From contig CAZLLU010000004.1 in NCBI GenBank assembly GCA_964560855.1, positions 1-40,215 on the forward strand: DNA of 40,215 nucleotides. The letters are read 5' to 3'. The notes beneath the pieces were generated by a model. That model was given only the letters and a program-made list of their open reading frames with translations, was not told where the DNA came from and made no database searches. The stretch is from CAJBLF01 sp964560855 (GTDB lineage: Bacteria > Patescibacteriota > Gracilibacteria > Absconditabacterales > Absconditicoccaceae). Shown one piece after another: positions 9,732-19,465 of the stretch (positions are counted from its first letter, which is position 1; every line of letters begins with the position of its first letter). The position numbers and the translations under genes were made by a program.

Positions 9732-11165
9732 ATGGAAGAACAAAAAGACAAACAGAATGTACAAGAAACCAATTCGAATGTTTCAGGTCCATCAGGATCA
9801 GATTTTTCATGATTAGGAAATCTGAAACTCAATGACTTGGAATCCACCGCTCCTACTCAGAGCGTAATTTCTCAGTTGAATGTCGAAGCGGAAAAAATTC
9901 CTCCGAAAGAGGACGTAAAACTTGAGAATCTCGGTATGAGAATTCAGCCGGTCGAAGAGATACAAAGGCCAAAGGTCGATCTCGGAGAAAGCGGTGTCAT
10001 CGGTGTGCAGAAATCCAAATATCACAATCAGTATCGGAGATTATTCTTATTGTCGTTCTTTGTGATCATCGTCAGCGGATTCGTATCCATCGTGTTGCGC
10101 TTGTATAGCAGATATATTTATTTTGCTTCCCAAGCAGTGCCTGATGTAACGTACCAGACATATATCGATACGTACAAAAAAGGGCATCAGTTCGTCGACA
10201 AAACATTGAACCTAAGCAATTACGACCAATATAGCACATTATCACTTGAATGAAGCGGAAGCACAGTGAATATCGATGCGGTTATCGCAGAAAAAAACCT
10301 GAGCTATATTCAGAAAAAAGATATCCTTCAACAGGCGCTCAATGGCTTCTCTACAACATTCATTGCAAACACCCAGAAGCTTAGCGAGCTCAAGGAAGGT
10401 ATTTCAAAATACGGGTTTTTCTCTCAGGAGCTCTATGATTTGATGGATAATCAAAGTTCATCTACATCAATCAAAAAATATCTGCTTTCATTGGAGATCA
10501 TCAAATTCAGTAGCGCTATCAAGGTATTCAGTTACTTAGATACATTCGTCTCTAGCCTTGCTAACGCCCTCAAGACACCTACATCAGTGATTGAGGAGAA
10601 GATGCATCGGTTCGCAAATAGGTGAGAGAAGGATATTCTCGTCTACCTTAACAACTGCTATCTCAATCCATATGAAATCGATTATGACTGCAATATGATC
10701 GGTGATTTTGATAGATATTACGATCTCATCGACAAAGAGGATCCAAGACCGGATACAGCATTCTTCAAAAAAATGGTCTATTACGTAGACAATAAGCTGG
10801 AACAGACCGAGCTGCCGAGTTTCTCTATCACGTTCAAAAAATACGATCCTACCCAGAAACAGATTAGTTTTACGGTCGATGTAAACACGTTCAAACAGGA
10901 CGAAGTTGCACTGATCAAAAAAGGGATCATCAATCCACATATCTTCATCCTCAGTAATTTACTGAATCTGATCAAACAGAGTATATTCGTCGTATCGGAA
11001 AATATCGATGCAAAATCTATCAAGATTGTTCCGAAGATTCTCAAAATCTGAACCTCAATCTACAACGTCAATAATTCTACGCTGGATTTCGTACTGCCAA
11101 TCCAAAAATGATCAGAGAGAGAAATTAGCGATTATATAGATCCGATTTTTACTTCTTCCGAATAG
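9732..11165 (+). CDS. Single-pass membrane protein, unknown
   Basis: 477 residues, not recognised. The first ~95 residues are hydrophilic and Pro/Gln/Ser-rich, presumably cytoplasmic. One strong membrane segment follows (RRLFLLSFFVIIVSGFVSIV, about 97-118), then a ~350-residue extracytoplasmic region, largely helical, with little Cys. In-frame TGAs occur at 9810, 10251, 10257, 10623, 11049 and 11109; the last stop is TAG. The next gene starts 8 nt downstream and has the same topology, so the pair probably works as a complex. Bitopic pairs of this kind occur in pilus or secretion inner-membrane platforms (PilN/PilO type), but no motif confirms that. Confidence 0.7.
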
Positions 11166-11172
11166 TGCAAAG

Positions 11173-12672
11173 ATGATAGAGCAGACACCACAGAAAAAAG
11201 CATTGAACATAGATCTGCAGAAGATGAAATCTTTTTTTGATACACTCAAAAAGTATTTCAGAAATATCTATAATTTTTTCAGAGACAACAAAAACAATAG
11301 TAAAGTGATGTTGTTTTTAGCTGTAATTACCTTCGGTATCGCAGTTTATTTCGGTATACAGCTTTATAGTGATATCAGGTATCTCAACGGTAAGACGCCA
11401 GAACTCATGAATATCAAAAGCTACGATCTGCGCGAGTTGCAGGCGAATGCATTGACGCAGCCGATCGTTAAGACGTCCGATACGCTCAAGGACCTCGTAG
11501 ATGAAAATGTCCTGATGCAAAACGAGATCGATAAATATAGCGAGTATCTCTCAGCGCTCCAGGTGCCATATACGTATTTGCTTCAATATATCTATCTTCC
11601 TTCACTCAATGTACGGAAAGAAAAATATACCGACAAGATAGATATCAATTTAATCTGATTAAAATTTCTTCAACAGAATCCATTCAACGATATCACCTTA
11701 CTGCAGAAGCGAGGAGACTTTTTCAAGAGCCTCTGAGACAATAACGAATCAAATGATATAGTCGATATGAAGATTGGCGATATTACGGAGGATGATAACG
11801 GCTTCTTTAGTATGCCAATCACCGTGTCATTTATGGCCAATTCCAAACGCGCGTTCCTCTTGCTGTCAGATAAACTCTCCATGACATCCAACAAGGAGAA
11901 TGTTTCGCTGATCGATGAATTCTTCTATTATCTGCGGAATGAAATCAAAAAAAGCAAGGAAATAGAAATCAAAGCTTTGGAAAAAGACTATGCCAAGACA
12001 TTTGGATCAGGACAAACTATCAATCAGGATAAGATGATCGGATATCATCTTTACAATCGGATTTTCAATGGAGCCAAAAACACACTCATAGACGATAAAG
12101 TCATCGATAAGACTATCAAGAGTGTTATTTCCTGCAACAATGAATCCGATGAGGTATGTTATTATAAATTCAGGGAAAGATATAGGAATATCCCGAGTTT
12201 CGGCTATCTTTTGGGAACCGATTTTGGTAGCAACGGCGCTGAAAATCTCAAAAAGTTCATTCAGCAGCTGCCTCCAATATTCTCTATCAAGGAATTTGAA
12301 TTTGATAAGATAAAATCACCGACGTTGTCAGATGTAAGCAATAGTGCATATCAAGGGAAAGTAACCATAGTCGTCTATGGAAGGAGCGCTACCGCTCAAG
12401 AAGTCGATGAGATAGCGCAGGCGCTAGGAAAGAAATGTCTAGGAGAAACTAAACCGCTGACGACGCAGGACGGACTCAATCTGATTCAATCCGCTATCGT
12501 GAAATTGTCGGAGATTAGTACGATGGATAAGAGCTATGGCGATAATCTTTGGGAGCTCAAATGATTGATAGAGCAGTTGGACAAGGAGTATTCAAATTTC
12601 AGCAACTACAAAAAGACCATAAAGCTTTTTGAACTTTACAGGATGCTTTCTGACTCGTGACTCTGTAAATAA
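11173..12672 (+). CDS. Single-pass membrane protein, partner of preceding gene
   Basis: 499 residues, not recognised. Residues 1-40 are cytoplasmic and basic. One membrane helix (about 45-62, KVMLFLAVITFGIAVYFGI) follows, then a predicted coiled coil (LVDENVLMQNEIDKYSEYL) and two globular regions. The middle and C-terminal parts have alternating strands and helices (KVTIVVYGRSATAQEVDEI), somewhat like the periplasmic ferredoxin-like folds of PilO-type proteins; this is a weak similarity by eye. In-frame TGAs occur at 11656, 11734, 12562 and 12658. The ATG is 8 nt after the upstream stop, implying translational coupling. A TTTACAG/CTGTAAA pair spans the stop codon but lacks a T-run. Confidence 0.7.
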
Positions 12673-12674
12673 AA

Positions 12675-12800
12675 ATAATGAATAGTGAATAATGAAAAAT
12701 GAAAAACGAAAGATTTGTTTGATGATCGACTATTATAATTTTACAATAGTTTATAAAAGTACAAATCATACATTATTCATTATTCATTTTTAATTTTTCA
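12675..12800. repeat. AATGAATAATG word repeat, inverted between convergent genes
   Basis: Left arm words (AATGAATAGTGAATAATG, AAAAATG) recur as their complement on the right (CATTATTCATTATTCATT). Between them an ACTATT/AATAGT hairpin has an AT-rich loop. It may serve as a bidirectional terminator between the membrane operon and yebC. Confidence 0.65.
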
Positions 12801-12806
12801 TTAGTT

Positions 12807-13553
12807 TCATAGGTTGTGCCAAACATGATCTACGTCTTCATCTTCTTCTAATGCATCGAGCAACCTATAGAGCTTCTCGGTACTTTCTTCATTTAGATTT
12901 ACCGTATTTTCGGGGATGAATTGGATGTCGGCTTCTGTTGTATGATAATGGTAGTTTGCTAATCCGTCTTGTACAGCAGCGAAATCTTTTTTGTCTGTGT
13001 AAATGATTACAGAGTTTTCTTCTGTTTCGATATCAGAGATAGGAAGCTCCATTGCGCGTTCCTCGAGTTCTTCCTTGTTCAACGGTAAAATTTTCTCTAC
13101 TGTTTTTCATTTGTCTTGAACAGTTTCTGAAATGCCGTCGATAACGAAGACACCTTGCTCCTTGAATTGCCGTGCTACAGAGCCAATAGCTCACATAGTT
13201 CCGCCATGTTTCTGCATAATTTGCTTGACGCTAGAAGCGCTCCTATTGGTGTTTGATGTCAGTGTCTTGATGAGCAATGCAACTCCTTCTGGGCCATATC
13301 CTTCATAGAATACTTCTTCGAGATTTTCTCCTTCGAGCTGTCCAGATCCTTTTAAAATAGCTTTTTCCACTACTTCTCTTGGTAGGTTGTATTGCTTTGC
13401 TTTGCTGAGCGCAAGCTCGAGCGCAGGGTTCATTTTTGGATCCGCTCATTTCTTTGCGGCTATTTGGATGATCTTTCCGATCTTTGCATAGTTCTGTGAT
13501 TTTTGTGCATCTCCGCTGGCTTTTCTGGCCGCGATGCTATGTCGTCTTCCCAT
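12807..13553 (-). CDS. yebC: YebC/PmpR family protein
   Basis: 248 residues, full length. YebC-family proteins are DNA- or ribosome-associated factors; recent work ties some to translation of proline-rich stretches, and others act as transcription regulators. The N-terminus MGRWHSIAARKASGDAQKSQNYAKIGKII matches the family (W from CGA; type-2 members begin MGRKWxNI). Further blocks are KGADPKMNPAL, NLPREVVEKAIxKGSG, FYEGYGPEGVALLI, TSNTNRSASSVKQIMQKHGGTMGAIGSV, and a C-terminal acidic LDALEEDEDVDHVWHNL. TGA codes Gly in KKGADP (13446), MGAIGSV (13191) and QDKGKTV (13107). The start ATG is preceded by an AT-rich stretch containing TATAGCAG. Confidence 0.95.
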
Positions 13554-13560
13554 CTGCTAT

Positions 13561-13652
13561 AATTTTAAATGTTAAAGGCGAAATTTACAATTTTAAAACC
13601 TGATTTTAGTGTTTTAAAATTCCAAATTCCAAATTGTAAATTTCAAATTGTA
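13561..13652. repeat. AATTTTAAAA/AATTGTAAATTT inverted word repeat
   Basis: AATTTACAATTTTAAAA on the left is mirrored by TTTTAAAATTCC and AATTGTAAATTT on the right. It separates recX from yebC and may hold the yebC promoter. Confidence 0.5.
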
Positions 13653-14087
13653 TTATCTATTTTCTATGACATGTTTGATGTCTGAAAGCTTATATCATTT
13701 TCTCATTAATTTCTGGATGATGTCGAATCATTCCACATTTTTCTTTTTGTATGCTGCTATTTCTCTCTTGATTTTTACATGGATACCTTCGGTCATTCCA
13801 CTTTCGTATTTTCTTAACATCTCTTTGAGGATGTCTGGAGGGATACCTTTCTGCTGAAGCTTCTGTATGATTCTGATAGCTGGTTTTCCTTTGTTCACTA
13901 CTTCACTTTTGATATAACTCTCTGCAAACATTTCGTCGCTTATATATTTTTTCTTTTTGAATTCCTCAATGGTATAATTGATATCATCGGTAGGATATCC
14001 TTTCGTATACAGCTGAATCCTCAACTCTTTTTCAGTCTTTGGGAAACGGTTGATGTACTTTAGTGCGTAGTCGAAACAGGTAGCCAT
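13653..14087 (-). CDS. recX: RecX family regulatory protein
   Basis: 144 residues, in the usual range. RecX binds RecA filaments and damps recombination and SOS activity. The helical three-repeat pattern is visible: MATCFDYALKYINRFPKTEKELRIQL, then YPTDDINYTIEEFKKKKYISDEMFAESYI, then GKPAIRIIQKLQQKGIP. These correspond to the family blocks ALxYLxxRxRSxxEL, YIxDxxFAxxYI and GxxxIxxxLxxKGI. In-frame TGA codons at 13728 and 13695 are Gly. ATG 14087 was chosen because the family begins at this helix; an upstream TTG/ATG region runs into a palindromic repeat. Confidence 0.8.
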
Positions 14088-14108
14088 ACAGATAAACAAA
14101 GATAAATA

Positions 14109-14215
14109 TAATTCCCGTGTAGACGTCATTCCCGCGAAAGCGGGAATCTACACTAAGCAACCTGGATTCCCGATCAGGTCGGGAATGACGTGAAAGAGTA
14201 GTGTTACGGGAATAG
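14109..14215. repeat. Nested ATTCCCG palindromic element
   Basis: Two inner hairpins, ATTCCCGC-GAAA-GCGGGAAT (about 14128-14147) and ATTCCCGA-TCAGG-TCGGGAAT (about 14166-14186), sit within an outer CGTC/GACG stem. A further ATTCCCGT/ACGGGAAT pair encloses everything. ATTCCCGCGAAAGCGGGAAT-type palindromes are widespread in bacteria. The layout (outer stem plus two hairpins) matches 8483-8528 and 25330-25425. Confidence 0.85.
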
Positions 14216-14224
14216 TAACAATTA

Positions 14225-14845
14225 TTATTTCTTTAATGCAAAATTAATAGTAGCTTCATTGTTGGTGAATAATGCTACAACATCACCTTCGGGGTTTTCC
14301 ATAGGGATGAATTCGGAGATCAATGCTTCGTGCTTGAAAAATTCCTCGAATTCATTCAGAATATTTTTGAGATATTCATCGTTTGTTGTATATATTGCTT
14401 GTACCTTATCGTCGACATTATAATTAGCGTCTTTTCTCATTTGGTTCAAAAATCTGGAGATTTCACGTGCGACTCCTTCTCTTTCGAGTTCTGGTGTTAA
14501 TTGCAGATCAAGCTTTGCTATAATATTCTGATCAACTGCCATATTATCTCCTTCTAATCATTCATATGCTATTTCGTATTCACCTGGCTCAAGCGTCCGT
14601 TCATTTCATTCATTATCGAAAATCACGACTTTACCATTGCCGCCATCCTTGATGTTTCCTTGTTTTCCGTATTGGATGATCTTTCCAGTATCCTTGCCGA
14701 ATTTGGCACTCAATTGCGAACCGATTGGTTTGAATATTTTGGTGATCTTCATGGATCCATCGAGTTCCTCGATTTTCTTTACATTCACTTCCTCCTTGAT
14801 GATGTCGCCGTATTTATTGAGCAAATCTTGGGCTGTTATCGTCAT
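14225..14845 (-). CDS. Stand-alone C-terminal part of isoleucyl-tRNA synthetase
   Basis: 206 residues that match only the tail of IleRS, a ~1000-residue class Ia enzyme. The N-terminal half has KEEVNVKKIEELD, FKPIGSQLSAKFGKDTGKII (family KPNFKxLGxKxGKxxxxI). The C-terminal half has LTPELEREGVAREISRFLNQMRKDANYNVDDKV, the typical post-anticodon block. The HIGH/KMSKS catalytic core, editing domain and anticodon domain are absent: a TAA lies just before the ATG and the next gene upstream is folA on the other strand. The frame is intact (TGAs at 14603 and near 14555 read Gly). Either it is the stump of a rearranged ileS, or a separately made domain. A complete ileS must exist elsewhere if this is a stump. 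Confidence 0.8.
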
Positions 14846-14934
14846 TTGTTATTCAGATAATGATAAAAAATAGCCACGCAATATATAGTAATATATGCTG
14901 GAAAAGCAATTGAAAAAAATAGGGGAATGGGTAA

Positions 14935-15030
14935 TTTATCCCTACGGGATGTAATTTGTTCTTACGGGACGTATATTTGGACTTCGTTCGTAAGTGATTA
15001 CGCGACCAACGGGAGTAAATATACACACAG
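14935..15030. repeat. CTACGGGATGTAATTT direct-repeat region
   Basis: Related words CCCTACGGGATGTAATTTG and CTTACGGGACGTATATTTG occur in tandem, followed by TTCGTTCGTAAG and AACGGGAGTAAATATA. It fills the gap between the IleRS piece and folA. No convincing promoter is seen. Confidence 0.5.
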
Positions 15031-15060
15031 CAAATAACATTTTATTCTTAGCATAAGAGT

Positions 15061-15525
15061 ATGATAGTGAATATGATTGCCGCTATGGCGTCCAATAGAA
15101 TCGTCGGCAACAAAAATCAATTGCCACGGCATTACTCTCAGGACCTGCAACACTTCAAAAAAGTAACGTCAGGGCATATTGTCGTCATGGGATACAATAC
15201 CTTTTTGTCTATCGGGAAACCGCTTCCCAATAGAAGGAATATCATCCTTTCCAGAAATTTGGTCGAAGGGGTAGAAACGTACGCAAGCATAGAGGATATG
15301 ATGAAACAGCTCGAATCTGAATGAACCGATCAGATATTCATTATTGGATGAGCGAGTATCTATCGCCAATTTCTCCCATTAGCCAATTTCATTTATTTGA
15401 CGGAAATCAAAAAAGCTTATGAGGGAGATACAAGTTTTCCTGAGTTTGAAACTGAATTTACTGAAATAGAGAGAATACCTGACGAAGCAAATGAGATGGA
15501 TTTTGTCGTTTACAAAAGAAAATAA
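15061..15525 (+). CDS. folA: Dihydrofolate reductase
   Basis: 154 residues, normal length. It reduces dihydrofolate to tetrahydrofolate with NADPH in the cytoplasm. Features are IAAMASNRIVGNKNQLPWHYSQDLQHFKKVT (the W of the invariant LPWH is the CGG codon at 15127), VVMGYNTFLSIGKPLPNRRNIILSR (the NADPH-binding and substrate block), and FIIGGASIYRQFLPLANFIYLTEI. In the GG pair the second Gly is TGA (15349). A further TGA lies at 15322. The usual MGRxTxxSIG arginine is replaced by Tyr in MGYNTF, which is unusual but occurs near a variable site. A weak AAGAG precedes the ATG. Confidence 0.96.
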
Positions 15526-15552
15526 CATCTATCAAGTTGTTTACTGTGTCTC

Positions 15553-15585
15553 AATTAAAAAAAAGCTGGGCGAAAACGCCGGCTT
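15553..15585 (-). terminator. Terminator of the 15603-16235 gene
   Basis: On the minus strand AAGCCGGCG, TTTT loop, CGCCCAGCTT (one bulge, one wobble), then a run of T and AATTGAGAC. The tail is shared with the terminator at 3495-3525. Confidence 0.65.
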
Positions 15586-15602
15586 GAAGTTGTAGTTGTT
15601 TT

Positions 15603-16235
15603 TTATGCGAGAAGGAAAAATTCCACAGTGTCCATTCTCCCTCTCATTTTTACGGCTTCAATAAAGAAACCGGTTTTTTTGTTTTCCCAACTAACAATAT
15701 AATATACTTCGTTAGTGGATATGCTTGTTATTGGTTCCCTGAAATATCTTTCTTCATCTAAGAAGAAACCAGGGACAAGGGGCGCATCTTCTTCATTATC
15801 ATTATACCAGCTTAATTCTTCCATTTTCTTTTTTAAATTTTCTTTGAAGAAATTCGAATCGAAGGTAAACGACTTTCCCAGTATGCTCATAAAGTCATCA
15901 AGCAAAACCGTAGTTGCAAATTCCTTAGTTTTCTGTCCATAGAAGTTGCTTTTTTTGACCTGTTTTCTTATTCTGAATATTACATAGGTGACAATTGTGG
16001 CAGCAATTATAAATATCCACAATGGATATTTGCTAGTCGTAATGACTTTAAAAATTGATGTTTCATTGTTGTTCTTCGTGATGAGTATGTTAACAAAAAC
16101 CACTATGGCTAAACATACAAAGAGAGAAGAAAAAAAAGCGAGAACCAGGAAGATAATGTCTTTTTTTGTTGTTTTTTGTTGTTTTTTGAAAGACTCTTCG
16201 TAAGTCTTGTAAAAAATTTCGGCATAATTTTTCAT
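15603..16235 (-). CDS. Two-helix membrane protein, unknown
   Basis: 210 residues, not recognised. A basic N-terminus is followed by two hydrophobic helices (about 27-50 and 70-88) that form a hairpin, then a ~120-residue cytoplasmic domain with mixed charge and an aromatic-rich end (EVYYIVSWENKKTGFFIEAVKM). It has no in-frame TGA and no CGA/CGG; its few Gly and Arg codons are GGN and AGA. With so few glycines this is not strong evidence of transfer. It stands alone between folA (convergent) and truB, with its own terminator. Confidence 0.65.
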   Translation of the reverse strand: MKNYAEIFYKTYEESFKKQQKTTKKDIIFLVLAFFSSLFVCLAIVVFVNILITKNNNETSIFKVITTSKYPLWIFIIAATIVTYVIFRIRKQVKKSNFYGQKTKEFATTVLLDDFMSILGKSFTFDSNFFKENLKKKMEELSWYNDNEEDAPLVPGFFLDEERYFREPITSISTNEVYYIVSWENKKTGFFIEAVKMRGRMDTVEFFLLA

Positions 16236-16315
16236 AGGGCATTTAATTATTTATTTTTTGTTTTTTTAAATTATTATATGTTTTATACACATTTTATAGT
16301 AAACGTCAATAGAAA

Positions 16316-17029
16316 TTATAATTTGCAGTATTTGAGGATTTCATGCTTCTCCTTATAGGTATTGTGTAGTTCCTCCCGATTCTGGATCTGGTCAATATCG
16401 ATATCACCGATTCTAGTCCTTCTCAGCTGAATTAATGTTCATCCCAGTCCGAGTTGTTTGCCCAATCGGTGAGCGATTGACCTGATGTACGTTCCAGATC
16501 CGACATCCAATTTCAATTGCAACAGAGGAAATTCGTACTTCATCACTTCATAGTTATTCGTTTTCATTACTTTATTTTCTTCGATAATATTTCCCGCTCT
16601 GGCGTCATGATAGGACCTTTTCCCTGCTCTTTTCTTGGCACTAAATGCCGGAAGTGGCAACTCATATTCCGGAATCAGAAACGCTAAAGTTTCTTTGATT
16701 TTTTCGAGCGATGGAGCGTCTACTAATTTTCAATTTTCAATTTTCAATTTTCAATTTTGAAATTCATAATCAATTATTGTCTCCCAGTATTCCATATCTC
16801 GCGTATCTGTTACTTTCGAAAAATCTATCGTGGCAATATACGATTTATCATGTCCAATAATCTCTGTGAGGTTTTTTGTGTCGTCGTCCAATGCGAGAAT
16901 CATTAAGCCAGTAGCCATAGGATCAAGGGTTCCTCCGTGTCACATTTTTTTATGCGGAAAATGCTTTCTGAAGATACGGACGACATCAAAACTTGTTATC
17001 CATGCGGGTTTATCGACTGCGAGAAACAT
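16316..17029 (-). CDS. truB: tRNA pseudouridine-55 synthase
   Basis: 237 residues. It makes pseudouridine 55 in the tRNA T-loop. Visible features are VDKPAWITSFDVV at the start, KKMGHGGTLDPMATGLM with the catalytic Asp near residue 36, SYIATIDFSKVTDTRD, PLPAFSAKKRAGKRSYHDARAG, and LKLDVGSGTYIRSIAHRLGKQLGLGGTLIQLRRTRIG. The Gly of MGHGGTLD is a TGA (16940). It is near the short end for TruB and lacks a PUA-like tail. Odd: residues about 90-101 (FQNGKLKIENGKL) are encoded by an AATTTTC word repeat identical in type to intergenic tracts; it sits in a loop away from the active site. Its TGAs are read as Gly. Confidence 0.95.
16725..16759. repeat. CAATTTT word repeat inside truB
   Basis: Four tandem 7-mers CAATTTT (plus strand). 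Coding-strand translation gives NGKLKIENGKL, two of the Gly being TGA. It is the same word family as in the prepilin peptidase insert. Confidence 0.85.
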
Positions 17030-17039
17030 AGAAAACTAA

Positions 17040-17215
17040 TGAGTAATTAAAAATGAATAATGAATAATGAATAATGAGGGAATTGCTTCATATTATCTAT
17101 TGCTATATAATAATAGTCTATGGGTTTACAATTCAATCATTATCATAAAGCCCAAAGCTTTAAGTTCAAAGTCGTAATATAGTCCAAGAAGCAGCTTTAA
17201 ACTTTATACTTTAAG
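17040..17215. repeat. AATGAATAATG and AGCTTTAAACTTT word repeats
   Basis: A tandem AATGAATAATGAATAATG tract follows the truB start, then a CTTTAAG/AAACTTT/AAGCTT group near 17150-17215. The gap before the next operon shows no clear consensus promoter. Confidence 0.6.
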
Positions 17216-17314
17216 CTTCAGGCAAGCGTGTTATTTATGTCTAAAAGTAGTTGATTTTATCCGTCAAACCGCTATTACTGTAGGTGATTTTTTTATCATA
17301 TTCAAACAAAAGAG

Positions 17315-17695
17315 ATGAAAAAAGTACTATATCTACTAATCGTAGTTGGAATTGCTGTCGGAGCACGATACGCATACAAAGCATTCGAGACTCCTGTCAT
17401 CCCTACGGAGATACAACAGAGTACTGGAGAAATACTTACCGGCGTCGAGATGACGTGAGAAAATGTCGTAGCTGATGATTCGGAAATGGAAGAAGTTACT
17501 GAGAATATCGATACAGGCGAAGTCCCTACCGTTGAAGGTAGCGAAGAGGTGAGTACTGACACTGGCGTAGTGGCTGAAGTGGATGATCTCATCCAAGATA
17601 GAGAAACGCAGCCAAAAGACGATACTAAGCTCACTGAAGAAGATATCGATCTCATGCAGCAGATTATCGACAAAGTACAGGGGCTCGGAAAATAA
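17315..17695 (+). CDS. Membrane-anchored acidic protein
   Basis: 126 residues, not recognised. The N-terminal KKVLYLLIVVGIAVGARYAYKAF is a signal anchor; the rest is very acidic (Glu, Asp, Thr, Val) with a short helix at the end (LTEEDIDLMQQIIDKVQGL). It is probably tethered to the membrane with a flexible extracytoplasmic tail. It is the first gene of a six-gene operon. One TGA (MTGENV) is read as Gly. ATG is preceded by AAAAGAG. Confidence 0.6.
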
Positions 17696-17720
17696 GATTT
17701 ACCCAGTTAGCATATATGCG

Positions 17721-18014
17721 ATGAATACGTTTTTTGAAATCATAAAATGAATATTTTTTTTCCTGACTGTGGTCGTAGGGCTTTTTCTTTTGAGAGGAAG
17801 CGTGATTTTTGGTCCCGAATACCAGGTGATGATCAAACAGCTACTCATGCCATGATATCTCGTTTTCTGTGGCACTATGTTTGGCTATATCGTAGCGCGC
17901 ATCCAGCTCGGATACGAAGACGATCATCCACACAAAAATAAGATCTATGCCAGATCGTTTATCTTCGGTGTCATATTGGGCATCCTGCTTGCTATTCTCT
18001 ATATGTTTATCTAA
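17721..18014 (+). CDS. Small membrane protein
   Basis: 97 residues, not in the standard-code reading because three TGAs interrupt it. With TGA as Gly it reads MNTFFEIIKGIFFLTVVVGL, then a basic/polar loop, a second hydrophobic stretch (LLMPGYLVFCGTMFGYIVA), a charged loop (GYEDDHPHKNK), and a third helix (FIFGVILGILLAILYMFI). Three-helix inner-membrane protein. It lies 25 bp after the previous gene and 9 bp before the next. Confidence 0.6.
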
Positions 18015-18023
18015 TCTCACGTA

Positions 18024-18563
18024 ATGAAAAGATATTCCTTTCTGATCATATTTACGTTGTTTATACTGGCTGGGTGCGGATCCCAATCATCCGTTTCCCT
18101 AAAATTCGATGAATTCAAAATGAAATTCTATGATAATGAAAAGCAATATACAGATGTTGCCGTAGATACAAGCATCGAAGGAATGACAGTCATAAAACAG
18201 ATAAAACAGCAAGTGTCCCAAGAATATACAGGATTCATCAATTCGCTTGTTATCTTCAGGGTGCCTGTCTATTCATGAATCGATGCGGAAGAGCTTTTTG
18301 AGTCCAATATGAAATGACTCCAGATCAATCTCTTCAAATTCGCTAATTTAAGTACAGATACCAATCAGCTCGAATGCGGAAGCGTACAATATTCTTGATA
18401 TACGATGACGTTTTCCTATCAAGTAGAGAAGGAAACGGTCTATGGAGGACAGTATATCTTCATGGATGATGAGACACTTTATCTGCTTTCATTGAACAGT
18501 ATCGATGAAAAAGATATCAAGAAATTCGTCAAAAGCCTCAAGACGTTAGAATGCATAGAATAG
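18024..18563 (+). CDS. Lipoprotein, unknown
   Basis: 179 residues with a type II signal peptide and lipobox LAGC near residues 15-18, so predicted to be lipid-anchored. The mature part is a mixed alpha/beta domain (KFYDNEKQYTDVAV, MTFSYQVEKETVYGG, LYLLSLNSIDEKDIKKFVKSLKTL). The ending pattern resembles small lipoproteins that measure residual deformations, but no family is recognised. TGAs at 18276, 18312 and 18396 are Gly. Confidence 0.7.
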
Positions 18564-18587
18564 ATTTTATTCTCTTATCAATGTATC

Positions 18588-19367
18588 ATGGCAGATCAAT
18601 CAGATTTCTTTAACGAGCCTAGCAATCTCACCTGACGGCAATTGGTGGGTAAGGTATCCATAGGTATCATAATCGGAGGAGTGATCGCTGCATTATTATT
18701 TGTCATCCTTTCTTTTATCGGCGGGATGTTTACGACAGCTTTCGGTGCGCAAGCAGGAACTACGGTTAACCCTATGCTTGCATTGATCTTGCTTTTCATA
18801 GGATTCCTCAGTACTTTCATCGGAAATATCGGTGTCGGAGGAATATATAGTCTGTTCTACAGCAGGAAATATTATAACACGAATAAGATGTTCGGGTTGT
18901 TGTTTCTAACGAACGGTATCTTATTTTTCTTCCTTGCTCCTATCTACATCATATTTGCAAATCAGATAGATATATTATTCTTGATCTTGTGATTCCATGT
19001 TTTGTTTTCTGCGTTCGTATCAGCAGCTCAGATAGAGTTTTCTACCAATCCAAACTATAGTGCATCAGCATTGATGGGGAATATCCTATGATTCGTGTTG
19101 GCATTTTTCTTGTACGCTTTGATCTACAAGATGTCATGATCTGCAGAAGTCCAACAAAAAATCTATTTGTTTATGCTCGTTCCTCCAATAGTCGGATATA
19201 CCTTAATCCCTTTTGGTTCAGGTATATGGGAAAAAATCTATTATAAATTCTACGAATTGGGAAATAATGGATTATATATTCCATCAGCCACAGAAGTTGA
19301 AGAAGAAGAAACATCTGCACCTGGAACAAGCACAAGCGGAGGAGATGATATAAACGTAGAAGGATAA
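18588..19367 (+). CDS. Multi-pass membrane protein
   Basis: 259 residues with about six hydrophobic segments, Gly-rich early helices (GIIIGGVIAALLF, GFLSTFIGNIGVGGIY), and a short acidic Thr/Ser-rich cytoplasmic or extracytoplasmic tail (EVEEEETSAPGTSTSGGDD). The family is not recognised. In-frame TGAs at 18633, 18990, 19089 and 19137 are Gly. Part of the 17315-20165 operon; it starts 25 bp after the lipoprotein gene. Confidence 0.65.
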
Positions 19368-19370
19368 TAA

Positions 19371-19462
19371 TCTGATGATAGATGATAAATTATAGATGAT
19401 AGATTTTTTTTCATGCTAGTAATTTATCATTCCTCATCTATCATTTATCATTGTTTTGAAGA
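19371..19462. repeat. GATGATAGATGATAAATTA inverted repeat
   Basis: The left arm TGATAGATGATAAATTA pairs with TAATTTATCATTCC..ATCTATCA on the right, with a T-run in between. It could act as an attenuator inside the operon. Confidence 0.6.
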
Positions 19463-19465
19463 AAT

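Noticed and set aside
12635..12669. Terminator across the stop codon of the second membrane operon gene
   Set aside because: TTTACAG/CTGTAAA can pair but there is no T-run after it.
13107..13448. Selenocysteine insertion at TGA
   Set aside because: TGA is frequent, at Gly rather than Cys positions, and no SECIS-like stem follows consistently.
15603..16235. Foreign origin of the two-helix membrane gene because it has no TGA or CGA/CGG
   Set aside because: It contains only a handful of Gly and Arg codons, so absence of the recoded codons is not meaningful.
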